A stretch of 16,178 bases of DNA from Bacilli bacterium (GTDB lineage Bacteria > Bacillota_I > Bacilli_A > ML615J-28 > CAG-698). Below, piece after piece: positions 1 to 7,828 of the stretch; position 1 is the stretch's first letter; each line of letters begins with the position of its first letter. The stretch is from positions 1-16,178 of the forward strand of contig JAEDHQ010000042.1 in the NCBI GenBank assembly GCA_016296945.1, read 5' to 3'. Below the pieces are notes generated by a model. That model was given only the letters and a program-made list of their open reading frames with translations, did not search any database and was not told the origin of the DNA. A program made the translations under genes and the position numbers.

Positions 1-25
1 AGTATAAATATCTATTTTAAAATTA

Positions 26-820
26 TTAAAGATTATTTTTAGCTATTATATAACCTCTTGTATAAAGTTCCTTTCTTAATGCTAAGCCTTTTGAAAATTG
101 AGTTGCTTTTACATTAGGAATATCAAGTTCTAAAATTACAATATTATTCCCTTCAAGCTTTGTTTTTTCTTTTTTAATTTTATAAATTTTATTTTGAAAG
201 AAATCCAAAGCTTTGAAATTTTGCCTTACTAATTTAACACCTAAAACTGGATGTATTCCATCACAGACAACCTCAATTGGAAATCTATTTGTTGCTCCCC
301 CATCCACAAAGACATTTTCTCCTATTTTGTATTGTGAATAAACTAAAGGGATTGAGCAACTCATGGCAATTGCTTTGCTTACTTTAAATGTATCCTTATT
401 AATCCCATACTTTACCAAGTCATTAGGGATGATTACCATTTCTTTTTTTATATTATCAGTAACTATTATTTTTAATAAATAATCATCACCATGCTTAAGA
501 TCTTGAAATGTTTTAATATTTTTCTTTAATAAAACCTCTTCAATCCTTTTCTCTAATTTATCTATTTTATTAATTCCTTTATTTCTAATTCCTTCTTTTA
601 AACTATTTGTTTCAATGATTTCCTTTATATTAATACTATCAATTATTGTTTCGATTTCTTTTGATTTATAACCAGCAACAACTAATGCTGCAAAAATAGA
701 GCCTACACTGCAACCACTTGCCTTATATACTCTTATTCCCCGTTCTTCTAAATATCTTATAACACCAACATAAGCTAATCCTTTGATTCCTCCACTTTCA
801 AAAGCAATATTAATATTCAA
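26..820 (-). CDS. Patatin-like phospholipase / acyl hydrolase
   Basis: Patatin-family serine hydrolase, about 264 residues, expected to cleave acyl esters of phospholipids or other lipids with a Ser-Asp dyad. Numbering from the chosen start, the oxyanion-hole motif GGIKG is at residues 10-14, the nucleophile elbow GCSVG has Ser38, and the catalytic Asp is Asp173 in the DGG motif. No signal peptide or membrane helix is evident, so it is probably cytosolic or peripheral. I chose TTG at 820 because AGGTGA lies 5 bases upstream. An upstream in-frame GTG at 829 would put the start inside that Shine-Dalgarno. The ribosome binding site sits in the 3' arm of a strong hairpin that also looks like the terminator of the upstream gene, so translation from read-through RNA should be poor. 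The true substrate is unknown. The family is clear; the start is moderately sure. Confidence 0.88.
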   Translation of the reverse strand: MNINIAFESGGIKGLAYVGVIRYLEERGIRVYKASGCSVGSIFAALVVAGYKSKEIETIIDSINIKEIIETNSLKEGIRNKGINKIDKLEKRIEEVLLKKNIKTFQDLKHGDDYLLKIIVTDNIKKEMVIIPNDLVKYGINKDTFKVSKAIAMSCSIPLVYSQYKIGENVFVDGGATNRFPIEVVCDGIHPVLGVKLVRQNFKALDFFQNKIYKIKKEKTKLEGNNIVILELDIPNVKATQFSKGLALRKELYTRGYIIAKNNL

Positions 821-861
821 AAAAATCACCTAATTTATTATATGCATAAACTAGGTGATTT
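819..861 (-). terminator. Terminator-like hairpin whose 3' arm contains the patatin-gene Shine-Dalgarno
   Basis: Arms 846-861 and 823-838 pair over 16 bp, including one G-U pair, around a 7-base loop. On the minus strand the stem runs into seven T residues (825-819), the form of an intrinsic terminator for the DUF697-like gene ending at 877. The 3' arm includes AGGTGA (831-826), the only good ribosome binding site for the downstream patatin gene. Pairing is seen directly; terminator and sequestration roles are inferred. Confidence 0.8.
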
Positions 862-865
862 AGTT
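836..865 (-). promoter_or_regulatory. Candidate mother-cell (sigma-K-like) promoter inside the hairpin
   Basis: On the minus strand CATATAATA (844-836) fits the sigma-K -10 form CATAnnnTA, and AACT (865-862) is an approximate mACm -35 with a 17-base spacer. It also contains TATAAT, but no sigma-A -35 is present. The predicted start would fall at about 829-830, inside the Shine-Dalgarno, which weakens the case. Such motifs are common by chance in AT-rich DNA. Confidence 0.25.
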
Positions 866-876
866 ATTATGAAAAC

Positions 877-1863
877 TTAATTTGTACTTTCTGACCCTTC
901 ATTATTTTTCTTTTTCTTAAAAAGACCATTAACAATTTTGGAAGGAAAATATACTAATACTTCTTTAATTACATCAGGAATCATCTTTAAAGATTCTTTA
1001 ATTGCTTGCACACGGATTTGGGAATTTGAAAGATTTCCATCAGAAAAAAGATATCTTCGTGTAATAACGCCAATGCGAATTGTTAGTAAAGCATTACTAA
1101 TTCCATTCACAAAACTAGCTGCAATAGGTTTAATAAACGGAATATCAGCTAAAACATTGTTTGTAGATTGAGGAAAAATATCAGAAAAGTCTAATCCTTC
1201 TAAGTTTTCCGCAACCAATGCTGTTGAAACCACTTTAAAGGTAAGTTTACCCAACTTTGGATATGATGGTCTAAAGCCACATTTCAAAACAATTTCTTTA
1301 ACCATTTTTACGTTTACTGCTAAAACTGTGTACATATCAAATTTCCCATTTTGGGAAATCGCTGTTGATAACATTACAGTTTTCGCATTACTAAAGATAA
1401 TCTTGTTGATATCTTTTTTTATAGAGGTGTTAAAGACTTTTGTTAACTCTTCTCGTAATTCACCAGCACTTTCGCAACTTTTTAAAACTGTCTTTTCTTC
1501 TTCGTTAATATAATTATTATCAACTAAATTATTAACGATTCTTTTATACACTCTAATGTTCTTTTCATTTTCTTCATCTAAAACCGTAACAACAGAAAAA
1601 CTAGGAGAGAATAAAATTATTCTGATTGGATTAATTATTAATACATATAACAATAAGACTGTTAGAATATAAAATCCCCATTCTAAATATACTCCAATAT
1701 CTCCTGCTTTACGAAGTTTTTCGCCTACTTCTAAAACATCACTTAAAATTGTTAGCAGCATAAATAAGCAAGCACCAATCCCCACTAAAATCCATAATGT
1801 ATTTCGAAAACTTCTTTTCTTTTTGTTTTTATTTGTCTTCAGTTCTTTTTTTCCTTTTGTCAT
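877..1863 (-). CDS. DUF697 (YcjF-like) family membrane protein
   Basis: A 328-residue membrane protein. The lysine/arginine-rich N-terminus (residues 1-20) is followed by two hydrophobic segments at about 22-44 and 60-86, then a soluble alpha-helical region. The stretch near residues 255-278, with N-G-x-x-N-A-L-L-T-x-R-I-G, resembles the signature of DUF697/YcjF proteins, which often accompany GTPases of the YcjX or Era-like type. No such GTPase is in this window, and the molecular role is unknown. The C-terminus is again lysine-rich. It starts at ATG 1863 with AAGG seven bases upstream, nine bases after the DJ-1 gene stop, so it is the last gene of the pepV operon before the terminator-like hairpin at 819-861. 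The family call rests on motif resemblance only. Confidence 0.65.
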   Translation of the reverse strand: MTKGKKELKTNKNKKKRSFRNTLWILVGIGACLFMLLTILSDVLEVGEKLRKAGDIGVYLEWGFYILTVLLLYVLIINPIRIILFSPSFSVVTVLDEENEKNIRVYKRIVNNLVDNNYINEEEKTVLKSCESAGELREELTKVFNTSIKKDINKIIFSNAKTVMLSTAISQNGKFDMYTVLAVNVKMVKEIVLKCGFRPSYPKLGKLTFKVVSTALVAENLEGLDFSDIFPQSTNNVLADIPFIKPIAASFVNGISNALLTIRIGVITRRYLFSDGNLSNSQIRVQAIKESLKMIPDVIKEVLVYFPSKIVNGLFKKKKNNEGSESTN

Positions 1864-1872
1864 AATTATACC

Positions 1873-2424
1873 TTATTTTTTTACCGCATAGATTGCTTGA
1901 TAAACTTCTTCTTTAGCAACACTTCCCAATAAGTAGTTAACGATTTCTAATCCAAAATCAATTGTATATGTCATTGATTTAGCTGTTATATAGTTTTTAT
2001 GCACTTCAACGCCTTGACTACTATATTTTCCTAATACATTTTCTTCACATGTAGGATAACACGTAAACTCTAAGTCTTTAAATAATCCTAATTTACCAGG
2101 AAGACTTGGGGCAGCACAAATTGTAGCGATTAATCTTTTATTACGATCAAATTCTAAAATTATATCACTAACAACTTGTAATTTTGATAATACATTATAA
2201 ACAGCTTTTCCCCCAGGAATTACTAAAAAATCATATTCATTTAAGTCACAATCCCTAAGTAGTTTTTCGGCTTTAATATACATATTACTTTGTGTTTGAA
2301 TATCTAAACTATCGCTTACAGAAACTAAATCGATTTGAATTTTTGCTCTTCTTAATATATCGATTGTGGTAATGGCTTCAGTATCTTCAAAACCATTAGC
2401 TAATAATATAAGTCCTTTAGTCAT
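1873..2424 (-). CDS. DJ-1/PfpI (ThiJ/YajL) family protein
   Basis: A single-domain DJ-1/PfpI protein of 183 residues. The family includes DJ-1/YajL-type proteins linked to oxidative and carbonyl stress, and related proteases or chaperones. The reactive cysteine is Cys103 in the nucleophile elbow A-T-I-C-A-A-P. The conserved acidic partner is Glu16 in G-F-E-D-T-E-A, and the P-G-G turn is at residues 70-72. Length and motif order match the DJ-1/YajL branch better than the hexameric PfpI proteases, but activity cannot be assigned from sequence. ATG 2424 is preceded by GAGGAG with a 7-base spacer. It lies 29 bases after the DUF84 gene and 9 bases before the DUF697-like gene, so it is co-transcribed with both. 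Confidence 0.88.
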   Translation of the reverse strand: MTKGLILLANGFEDTEAITTIDILRRAKIQIDLVSVSDSLDIQTQSNMYIKAEKLLRDCDLNEYDFLVIPGGKAVYNVLSKLQVVSDIILEFDRNKRLIATICAAPSLPGKLGLFKDLEFTCYPTCEENVLGKYSSQGVEVHKNYITAKSMTYTIDFGLEIVNYLLGSVAKEEVYQAIYAVKK

Positions 2425-2453
2425 TACTTTTCTCCTCTAATTATATTTTATTA

Positions 2454-2966
2454 TTAATTTTCTTTACTAGAAAATTGCAATTGACCATACAACAGTTTAC
2501 AAATATGTGTGAAGATATCTTTTCTTTGCACCAGATTATTTGTAAAGATTGAAATTGCTCCTCCTTGTTGATTAAGATTTGCAATTTTTGTGTATTCTTC
2601 CATTACATCTTTTAATTCTATTCCCTTTTTATATAATCTATCACTAACAAATTCTGGTAGTGGAAAATATGTACCACCTGCATAATATTCATTATTATCA
2701 GGATCAATTAAGACTCCAAAATTAATTAAGAAACAAATCCCATTAATTTTTGTAACACCAGCTTCTAATCCTAAGCGATAACCAAGTGGCAAACTTAATG
2801 CTCGATTTTTAGCTCCAGTAATTGTTTCTTCCTCACTTAATGGTTGCGATTTAACGCCGCTTTCACCTTCCATAGTTACAACTTCGAAATCTTTGAAAAC
2901 TTCGATTACAGCGCTAATTTTCGCCTTATTTTTAGTTCCTACGTATAGTTTCTTTTTGTTTTCCAT
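2454..2966 (-). CDS. DUF84 family non-canonical purine NTPase (YjjX-like)
   Basis: A 170-residue protein of the DUF84/YjjX group, whose characterised members hydrolyse inosine and xanthosine triphosphates and so keep deaminated purines out of nucleic acids. Visible motifs are G-T-K-N-K-A-K-I (10-17), S-G-V-K-S-Q-P-L-S (36-44), E-E-T-I-x-G-A-K-N-R-A (46-56) and G-L-E-A-G-V (66-71) with acidic Glu68. Length is normal. The ATG at 2966 has only a weak purine-rich site upstream. It follows the M42 peptidase gene by 23 bases. As I recall, the same pairing (DUF84 protein beside an M42 peptidase, near trmB and pepV) occurs in other Firmicutes, which supports the call. Substrate specificity is inferred from the family. 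Confidence 0.85.
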   Translation of the reverse strand: MENKKKLYVGTKNKAKISAVIEVFKDFEVVTMEGESGVKSQPLSEEETITGAKNRALSLPLGYRLGLEAGVTKINGICFLINFGVLIDPDNNEYYAGGTYFPLPEFVSDRLYKKGIELKDVMEEYTKIANLNQQGGAISIFTNNLVQRKDIFTHICKLLYGQLQFSSKEN

Positions 2967-2989
2967 AATTTTTTATATCTTTTAAAAAT

Positions 2990-4036
2990 TTAAACATATA
3001 AAAGACTATTAAGTCTATCTTCATCAAAATCCGCAATTAGTTTCTTAATAAATTCTTTAGCTGCTTTTATATCATCTAAATGTACCATTGTAGCTGGAGA
3101 ATGAATATAACGACCAGGAATCCCAACTGTTGTAGCAAGTGTTCCAGCTCCAGCATATTGTGCTTCCCCTGCATCTGTTCCGCCCATTGAACGGAAGTTT
3201 TGATAAGGAATATTATTCTTTTCTGCTAATTCTCTAAAATATGCAAGTAATTGTGGTGGCATAATAGTACGTGGATCATAATAACGAATTAAGAATCCAC
3301 CACCTAAACGACCCGCTTCTGGTTTACCTAAATAATCAGATGTTGGACTAACATCAACTGTAATAAACAAATCAGGAACAATCATATTTGATGCCACTTT
3401 TGCGCCCCTTAATCCTACTTCTTCTTGGACTGTTGCCCCCATAATAACTGTATTAGGATGTTCCATTTTTAAAATATCTTCAACTAAATCTAAAACAACA
3501 CTACAACCCAAACGATCATCCCAAGCCTTATTAACCATTTTCTTTTGATCATATGTAAAATAAAAATTATCAATTGGCGTAATATAGGAACCGATCTTAA
3601 TTCCCATTTTTTCTGCTTCTTCTTTAGAATCAGCACCAACATCTAAAACTAAATCATCAAAACTCATTTTCACATCTTTAGAAATATGAACAGGAATTGA
3701 GGAAATAACACCAGGAATTCGTTTGTTTTCACCAACAGTAACATAAACATTTTGGGCGACAAATGCTTCGGGATTAATTCCCCCAATCGGAATCATCTTA
3801 ATAAATCCATCTTTTCTAATATCAACAACCATTGCTCCAATTTCATCCATATGTGCACAAAGCATAACTTTAGGGCCATTACAACTACCTTTATAAACAC
3901 CAAAAACGCCACCCATACGATCTTGAATAATTTCATCAGCACCAACTAAATGTTCTTTAATATATTTCCTTACTTCACTTTCTCTACCACTAACACCATG
4001 CATTGATGATAATTCTTTATAAATATTAATGTTCAT
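2990..4036 (-). CDS. M42 family metallo-aminopeptidase (YtoP/FrvX/PepA-type)
   Basis: A cytosolic di-metal aminopeptidase of 348 residues in the M42 family (glutamyl aminopeptidase/TET-like), which removes N-terminal residues from peptides. Metal and catalytic motifs appear in order: A-H-M-D-E with His62 and Asp64, A-W-D-D-R, V-Q-E-E-V-G-L-R-G (catalytic Glu and metal Glu), T-V-D-V-S-P, G-G-T-D-A-G, and I-H-S-P-A-T-M-V-H with the last metal histidine. The protein is full length. Its ATG overlaps the trmB stop in TAATG, which implies translational coupling. With PepV two genes upstream it would form an intracellular peptide-scavenging pair. The family is certain; residue preference (Glu/Asp versus broad) is not. 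Confidence 0.93.
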   Translation of the reverse strand: MNINIYKELSSMHGVSGRESEVRKYIKEHLVGADEIIQDRMGGVFGVYKGSCNGPKVMLCAHMDEIGAMVVDIRKDGFIKMIPIGGINPEAFVAQNVYVTVGENKRIPGVISSIPVHISKDVKMSFDDLVLDVGADSKEEAEKMGIKIGSYITPIDNFYFTYDQKKMVNKAWDDRLGCSVVLDLVEDILKMEHPNTVIMGATVQEEVGLRGAKVASNMIVPDLFITVDVSPTSDYLGKPEAGRLGGGFLIRYYDPRTIMPPQLLAYFRELAEKNNIPYQNFRSMGGTDAGEAQYAGAGTLATTVGIPGRYIHSPATMVHLDDIKAAKEFIKKLIADFDEDRLNSLLYV

Positions 4037-4668
4037 TATTTAATCCTCACTTTTATAAAATAAATTACTTGACCTTTGGCCATAAACTTTTCTTCATATT
4101 CAGTTGTAATAATATTTTCATATTCACTGTTATGTAAATCTAGACTTAACTCTAAAATATCATAACGCATTTCATTAAATTTCATCACACTAAATTCAAA
4201 TAAATTACGATTGTCTGTTTTAAATTCAATAATTCCATCTTTAACCAATATATTTTTATAAACATTTAAAAATGCATCAGCCGTTAAGCGCCTTTTTTCA
4301 TGACGGCTCTTTGGCCATGGATCGCTAAAAGTCAAAAAGATTTTATCAATTTCACCATTTGCAAAGCATTCTTCTAATTTAAAAGCATCATAATTTAATA
4401 ATAATAAATTGGGAATATTAACAGTTTCTTTAGCTGCTTTATAAATAATACTTTGATTTATCTCGCAACCTATATAATTAATGCTAGGATTTCTTAAAGC
4501 ATTTTCGCGAATAAACTTTCCCTTACCCATTCCAATCTCTAAATAAATAGGATTATTATTTTTAAATAATTCACGCCATTTCCCACGATATTGTGTTGGG
4601 TTTAAAATAATTATTCCTTCATAGTTTAAAATCTTTTCTTCAACGTCTTTTACTTTTCTTAAGCGCAT
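4036..4668 (-). CDS. trmB: tRNA (guanine-N7-)-methyltransferase TrmB
   Basis: This enzyme makes m7G at position 46 in the variable loop of tRNAs, using S-adenosylmethionine. It has 210 residues, the usual size for the Firmicute enzyme. The SAM-binding motif L-E-I-G-M-G-K-G-K-F-I is at 43-53. The family signature S-D-P-W-P-K-S-R-H-E-K-R-R-L follows near 115-128, and T-E-Y-E-E-K-F near the C-terminus helps bind substrate. ATG 4668 has AAGG upstream and lies 12 bases after the pepV stop. The stop overlaps the start of the M42 gene by one base. It is a middle gene of the pepV operon. Confidence 0.95.
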   Translation of the reverse strand: MRLRKVKDVEEKILNYEGIIILNPTQYRGKWRELFKNNNPIYLEIGMGKGKFIRENALRNPSINYIGCEINQSIIYKAAKETVNIPNLLLLNYDAFKLEECFANGEIDKIFLTFSDPWPKSRHEKRRLTADAFLNVYKNILVKDGIIEFKTDNRNLFEFSVMKFNEMRYDILELSLDLHNSEYENIITTEYEEKFMAKGQVIYFIKVRIK

Positions 4669-4680
4669 AATTAATACCTT

Positions 4681-5997
4681 TTACTTCAATAAATTACATA
4701 CACTATAGATTGCATCAGTGATTATTGCTCCTGCTTTCATTAAGCTATCAATTTTGATAAATTCATCAGTTTCATGGGCCATTTCTACTTCCCCAGGGAA
4801 TAAGACGCCAAAAGCAACCCCTTTTTCAAATTCACGAGCATATGTGCCGCCACCTATTGTTTTTAATGGTGAGTAATCATTTGTATATTTAATATATGAT
4901 TGATGTAATATTTTAATAAAATTAGAGTTTGGATCAACATAGTGTGGTTTGCTGTTATTACCTAGAATACAATCTAAGCCATATTCTTTTGCTTTATTTT
5001 TAAACTTTAAGAAGAACTCTTCAAAGTTTAAATTATGTGGATAACGAATATTCATACCTAAAAAGGATTTTTCATTAATTTCTAAAAGCCCCATATTCAT
5101 TGTTAGGTCGCCCATTTCTGTATCTGTGCAAGCAAGACCCATATCTTTTAAGCGTGTATTTAAAAGATTATCATTGATAAATCTAATTAATGGATTATCT
5201 GTATAATCTTTTACCAAAATCGCAAACTCTTTTATTGCATTTTTGCCATTATCTGGTTCCATTGCATGAGCACTAATTCCTTTTATATGGTATACTCCTT
5301 CTTCATTTGGATATTTCTTTTTAAATTTCTCATTATCAATTTCAAAATCAAGGGATGGAGCAACAATATTATATCTAGCACCACCTTTGGCTTTAAGATT
5401 TGATTTACCATTATAAACTAAGTCAATTCCACAAATGCCTTTTTCCCCATAAATGATTGGAAAATCTGCATCTGGAGAAATTCCATAATCTGGTCTTTCT
5501 TCAACTTCTAAATATCGACGAAGTCCACGTGATCCAGTTTCTTCATCAGTACCAAAGATTAAACGTACACGTTTATTTAATTTAATTCCTAAATCTTTTA
5601 AGGTTTTTAAAGCAAAAATAGCAGCAATAGCTGGTCCTTTATCATCACTAGTTCCCCGACCAAAAATCTTACCATCACGAACTACGGGATGATATGGATC
5701 ATCTGTCCAATTACCAATGGCAGGAACAACATCAACATGACACAATACAGCAAATATTTCATCTCCTTCACCATATTCGATGTGTCCACAAACTCCTTCA
5801 ACGTTTTTTGTTTGAAAACCAAATTCTTCTCCTAATTTTAAAACATATTCTAAGGCTTTAAAATTACCCATTCCAAATCGATAGCAAACGCCATCAACAA
5901 CTTCATTTTCTACACAAGTAGAATTGATAGCAACTAAATTTTTAGTATGCTTAATAATTTCATCTTGATATTTTAAATACTCTTTCATAAAGTCCAT
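4681..5997 (-). CDS. pepV: Dipeptidase PepV (M20 family)
   Basis: A zinc-dependent intracellular dipeptidase of the M20A/PepV group, 438 residues from the chosen start, hydrolysing dipeptides with broad specificity. Metal-site motifs are C-H-V-D-V-V-P with His87 and Asp89, G-R-G-T-S-D-D-K-G with bridging Asp119, G-T-D-E-E-T-G-S-R-G (catalytic and metal glutamates near 152-153), P-D-A-D-F-P, and M-A-H-E-T-D near the C-terminus with His408. His87 and Asp119 match the numbering I recall for the Lactobacillus enzyme, which supports the start. I use ATG 5997 because GAGGTG lies 6 bases upstream; a GTG at 6006 overlaps that site. It is the first gene of the leftward operon, behind a candidate promoter at 6034-6061. 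Confidence 0.94.
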   Translation of the reverse strand: MDFMKEYLKYQDEIIKHTKNLVAINSTCVENEVVDGVCYRFGMGNFKALEYVLKLGEEFGFQTKNVEGVCGHIEYGEGDEIFAVLCHVDVVPAIGNWTDDPYHPVVRDGKIFGRGTSDDKGPAIAAIFALKTLKDLGIKLNKRVRLIFGTDEETGSRGLRRYLEVEERPDYGISPDADFPIIYGEKGICGIDLVYNGKSNLKAKGGARYNIVAPSLDFEIDNEKFKKKYPNEEGVYHIKGISAHAMEPDNGKNAIKEFAILVKDYTDNPLIRFINDNLLNTRLKDMGLACTDTEMGDLTMNMGLLEINEKSFLGMNIRYPHNLNFEEFFLKFKNKAKEYGLDCILGNNSKPHYVDPNSNFIKILHQSYIKYTNDYSPLKTIGGGTYAREFEKGVAFGVLFPGEVEMAHETDEFIKIDSLMKAGAIITDAIYSVCNLLK

Positions 5998-6033
5998 AAT
6001 CTTCACCTCAAATATTTTACATATTACTTAATA

Positions 6034-6061
6034 AATATAAAAGTTTTTTTAATTATATCAA
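6034..6061 (-). promoter_or_regulatory. Candidate sigma-A promoter for the pepV operon
   Basis: On the minus strand TTGATA (6061-6056) is followed after 16 bases by TATATT (6039-6034), about 35 bases before the pepV start. It lies just downstream of the hairpin that ends the polymerase/YolD operon. The surroundings are very AT-rich, so this is the best candidate and not a firm assignment. Confidence 0.45.
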
Positions 6062-6076
6062 ATTTTTTTTAAAATA

Positions 6077-6125
6077 AAAAGACTATTATTATTAATACTT
6101 TAATATTAATAACTAATAGTCTTTT
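6077..6125 (-). terminator. Intrinsic terminator after the YolD-like gene
   Basis: Long hairpin: 6077-6088 pairs with 6114-6125 (12 bp) and 6089-6097 with 6104-6112 (9 bp), with one bulged base at 6113 and a 6-base loop. It lies 20 bases after the YolD-like stop. On the minus strand the stem ends in CTTTT followed by ATTTT. Confidence 0.8.
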
Positions 6126-6144
6126 GAAATTATTAAGTTAATAA

Positions 6145-6471
6145 TCATTCTTCAATGATCTGAATTTTATAGATATCATCGAATTTAATTTTTGTTTGTA
6201 CAATCATTATTTCTTGATAAATATAATCAATTTTCGAAACAATTCCTTTTACTTTGAGATATTCACCATTATCAAAATATATTATTTCTAAAATCATTTT
6301 TTTTGATACATGCTTCAATACTTCGCCAATTTTTTCTTTTTCTTCTTGTGAGATAATTCTTTTACTAACAACAATCTTTTCTTTTTCTCTTAAAGCCGCT
6401 TCAAACCCTTTCAGGGCCGCAAATGGGGCAAATATCTTTGCTCTGTCTGCATACTCATTCTTCTTCGCCAC
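6145..6471 (-). CDS. YolD-like family protein
   Basis: A small protein of 108 residues in the YolD-like family, usually encoded beside UvrX/YqjW-type Y-family polymerases in Firmicutes and thought to be a functional partner (a UmuD-like role has been proposed). The N-terminal motif D-R-A-K-I-F-A-P-F-A-A-L-K-G at about 9-22 matches the family's R-G-x-x-K-W-x-P-F region, with Phe in place of Trp. A charged helix follows, then a beta-rich C-terminal half. The start is GTG 6471, with AGGAGG 8 bases upstream. That site lies inside the end of the polymerase gene, and the two genes overlap by 17 bases in different frames. It ends with TGA and is followed by a strong terminator. Confidence 0.75.
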   Translation of the reverse strand: MAKKNEYADRAKIFAPFAALKGFEAALREKEKIVVSKRIISQEEKEKIGEVLKHVSKKMILEIIYFDNGEYLKVKGIVSKIDYIYQEIMIVQTKIKFDDIYKIQIIEE

Positions 6472-7723
6472 TATTATGCCCTCCTATTAAAAGATTTCTC
6501 TTTCTCGTTGTTGCTTTTTCCTCAAAGTTCATACCTCTTAAAATTGAATTCTTCCCAAACTTTTTCTTTAAATCATTGATTGTTTGTTCTAATTTACGTT
6601 CTTTTTTAATATTTTCATAATCAGTAAATAAATCTAATTGTTCATACAATTCATCTTTCACATTATTAAAAGAAATATTAATTCTTCTAATAGGCAAATA
6701 TTTATTTGTAGTCGCATCAAATAATTCTAAAATATTATCTACTAAGATTGAATATACATTCGTTGTTTGGCTTATCTTTTTGCTTCCACCAGTTGGATCA
6801 GTAGCATCTTTTGAATAACCTATATATATGCTAATATTATTTGTAACTAAATGTTTATCAATTAATTCTAAACTTAAAAGTTCTGTCATTTCCTTAACAA
6901 CTAATCGTGCTTCACTATATTTATAATCTTCAAATAATACTTGTCCTTGTGATATCGATTGTTCTTTGGATCTATATTTTTTAATCTCACTTATCTTAAC
7001 TGGTTCAATTCCATTTGCATGATCTTTGATAATAACATAGTCAACCCCAAAGATCTTTTTTAAAACTGCATCATCTGCTTTTGCAATTCCTTCCATATCA
7101 TAAATTCCAATATTATTAAGACGTTTTGCAATTCCTCTTCCAATTCGCCAAAAATCGGTTAATGGTTGATGTTTCCATAATGTCTTTTTATATGTATCTT
7201 CATCAAGATAACTTATATTTGTTTTATTGTGTTTAGCACTAATATCTAAGGCAATCTTAGCTAGATATAAATTAGTGCCAATTCCACACGTTGCAGTAAT
7301 TCCTATTTCTTTATAGATATCATTCATTATTTTTTGCGCCAATTCAAAAGCAGTCATTCTATAAAGCTTTAAATATTTTGTAGCATCTAAGAATGCTTCA
7401 TCAATTGAATAAACATGAATGTCATCTTTAGAAATATAACGCAAATAAATTGCATAAATATCTGCACTATATTTAATATATAAAGCCATTCGCGGTTTCG
7501 CAGCGATATATTCAATTTCTTTTGGAATTTCAAATAACCGACATCGATTCTTAACTCCTAATGCTTTCATTTTCGGACTAACTGCTAAGCATATAGAGCC
7601 ATTACCTCGAGATTTATCAGCAACTACTAATTGCGCTTGAAAAGGATCTAGTCCTCGTTCAACACATTCAACGGAAGCATAAAAAGTTTTTAAGTCAATA
7701 CATAAGTAAACGTTATTCATCAT
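6455..7723 (-). CDS. Y-family DNA polymerase (UvrX/YqjW-type, DinB/UmuC superfamily)
   Basis: Translesion DNA polymerase of 422 residues. Catalytic acids are Asp10 in the N-terminal C-I-D-L-K-T-F-Y-A-S-V-E motif and Asp108/Glu109 in S-I-D-E. The palm motif, a helix-hairpin-helix-like region (about 190-225) and a C-terminal little-finger region are present. Residues 362-366 read Q-L-D-L-F, a textbook beta-clamp-binding peptide, followed by a basic tail. The pairing with a YolD-like gene places it in the UvrX/YqjW branch instead of classical DinB. Tandem ATGs open the gene behind AGGAGG at 5 or 8 bases; the outer one is listed. No LexA-like operator was recognised upstream. It ends with TGA inside the YolD-like gene, which suggests translational coupling. 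Confidence 0.9.
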   Translation of the reverse strand: MMNNVYLCIDLKTFYASVECVERGLDPFQAQLVVADKSRGNGSICLAVSPKMKALGVKNRCRLFEIPKEIEYIAAKPRMALYIKYSADIYAIYLRYISKDDIHVYSIDEAFLDATKYLKLYRMTAFELAQKIMNDIYKEIGITATCGIGTNLYLAKIALDISAKHNKTNISYLDEDTYKKTLWKHQPLTDFWRIGRGIAKRLNNIGIYDMEGIAKADDAVLKKIFGVDYVIIKDHANGIEPVKISEIKKYRSKEQSISQGQVLFEDYKYSEARLVVKEMTELLSLELIDKHLVTNNISIYIGYSKDATDPTGGSKKISQTTNVYSILVDNILELFDATTNKYLPIRRINISFNNVKDELYEQLDLFTDYENIKKERKLEQTINDLKKKFGKNSILRGMNFEEKATTRKRNLLIGGHNSGEEE

Positions 7724-7828
7724 TTTAGCCTCCTTCTTAATTCATTTTTTATTTTTATATTATATCCAATATTAATGTTTTTATATTATAAAAACTTATT
7801 TTAATCAAAGTTTAGAAATAAATTGGAT

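Noticed and set aside
938..1513. Plus-strand open frames at 938-1171 and 1328-1513 opposite the DUF697-like gene
   Set aside because: They lie wholly inside a well-supported minus-strand gene, have no ribosome binding sites and resemble no known protein.
3752..3949. Plus-strand open frame opposite the M42 peptidase gene
   Set aside because: Low-complexity asparagine/histidine-rich translation from the antisense strand of a conserved gene; also true of the frames at 6254-6620, 9333-9578, 11477-11743 and 14223-14945.
6145..7723. Mycoplasma-type genetic code (TGA as tryptophan)
   Set aside because: TGA ends both the polymerase and YolD-like frames at positions matching family lengths, and tryptophans are TGG.
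7724..7828. Promoter and LexA-type operator for the polymerase gene
   Set aside because: TATAAT hexamers occur but none has a matching -35 at proper spacing, and no convincing LexA palindrome was seen by eye.
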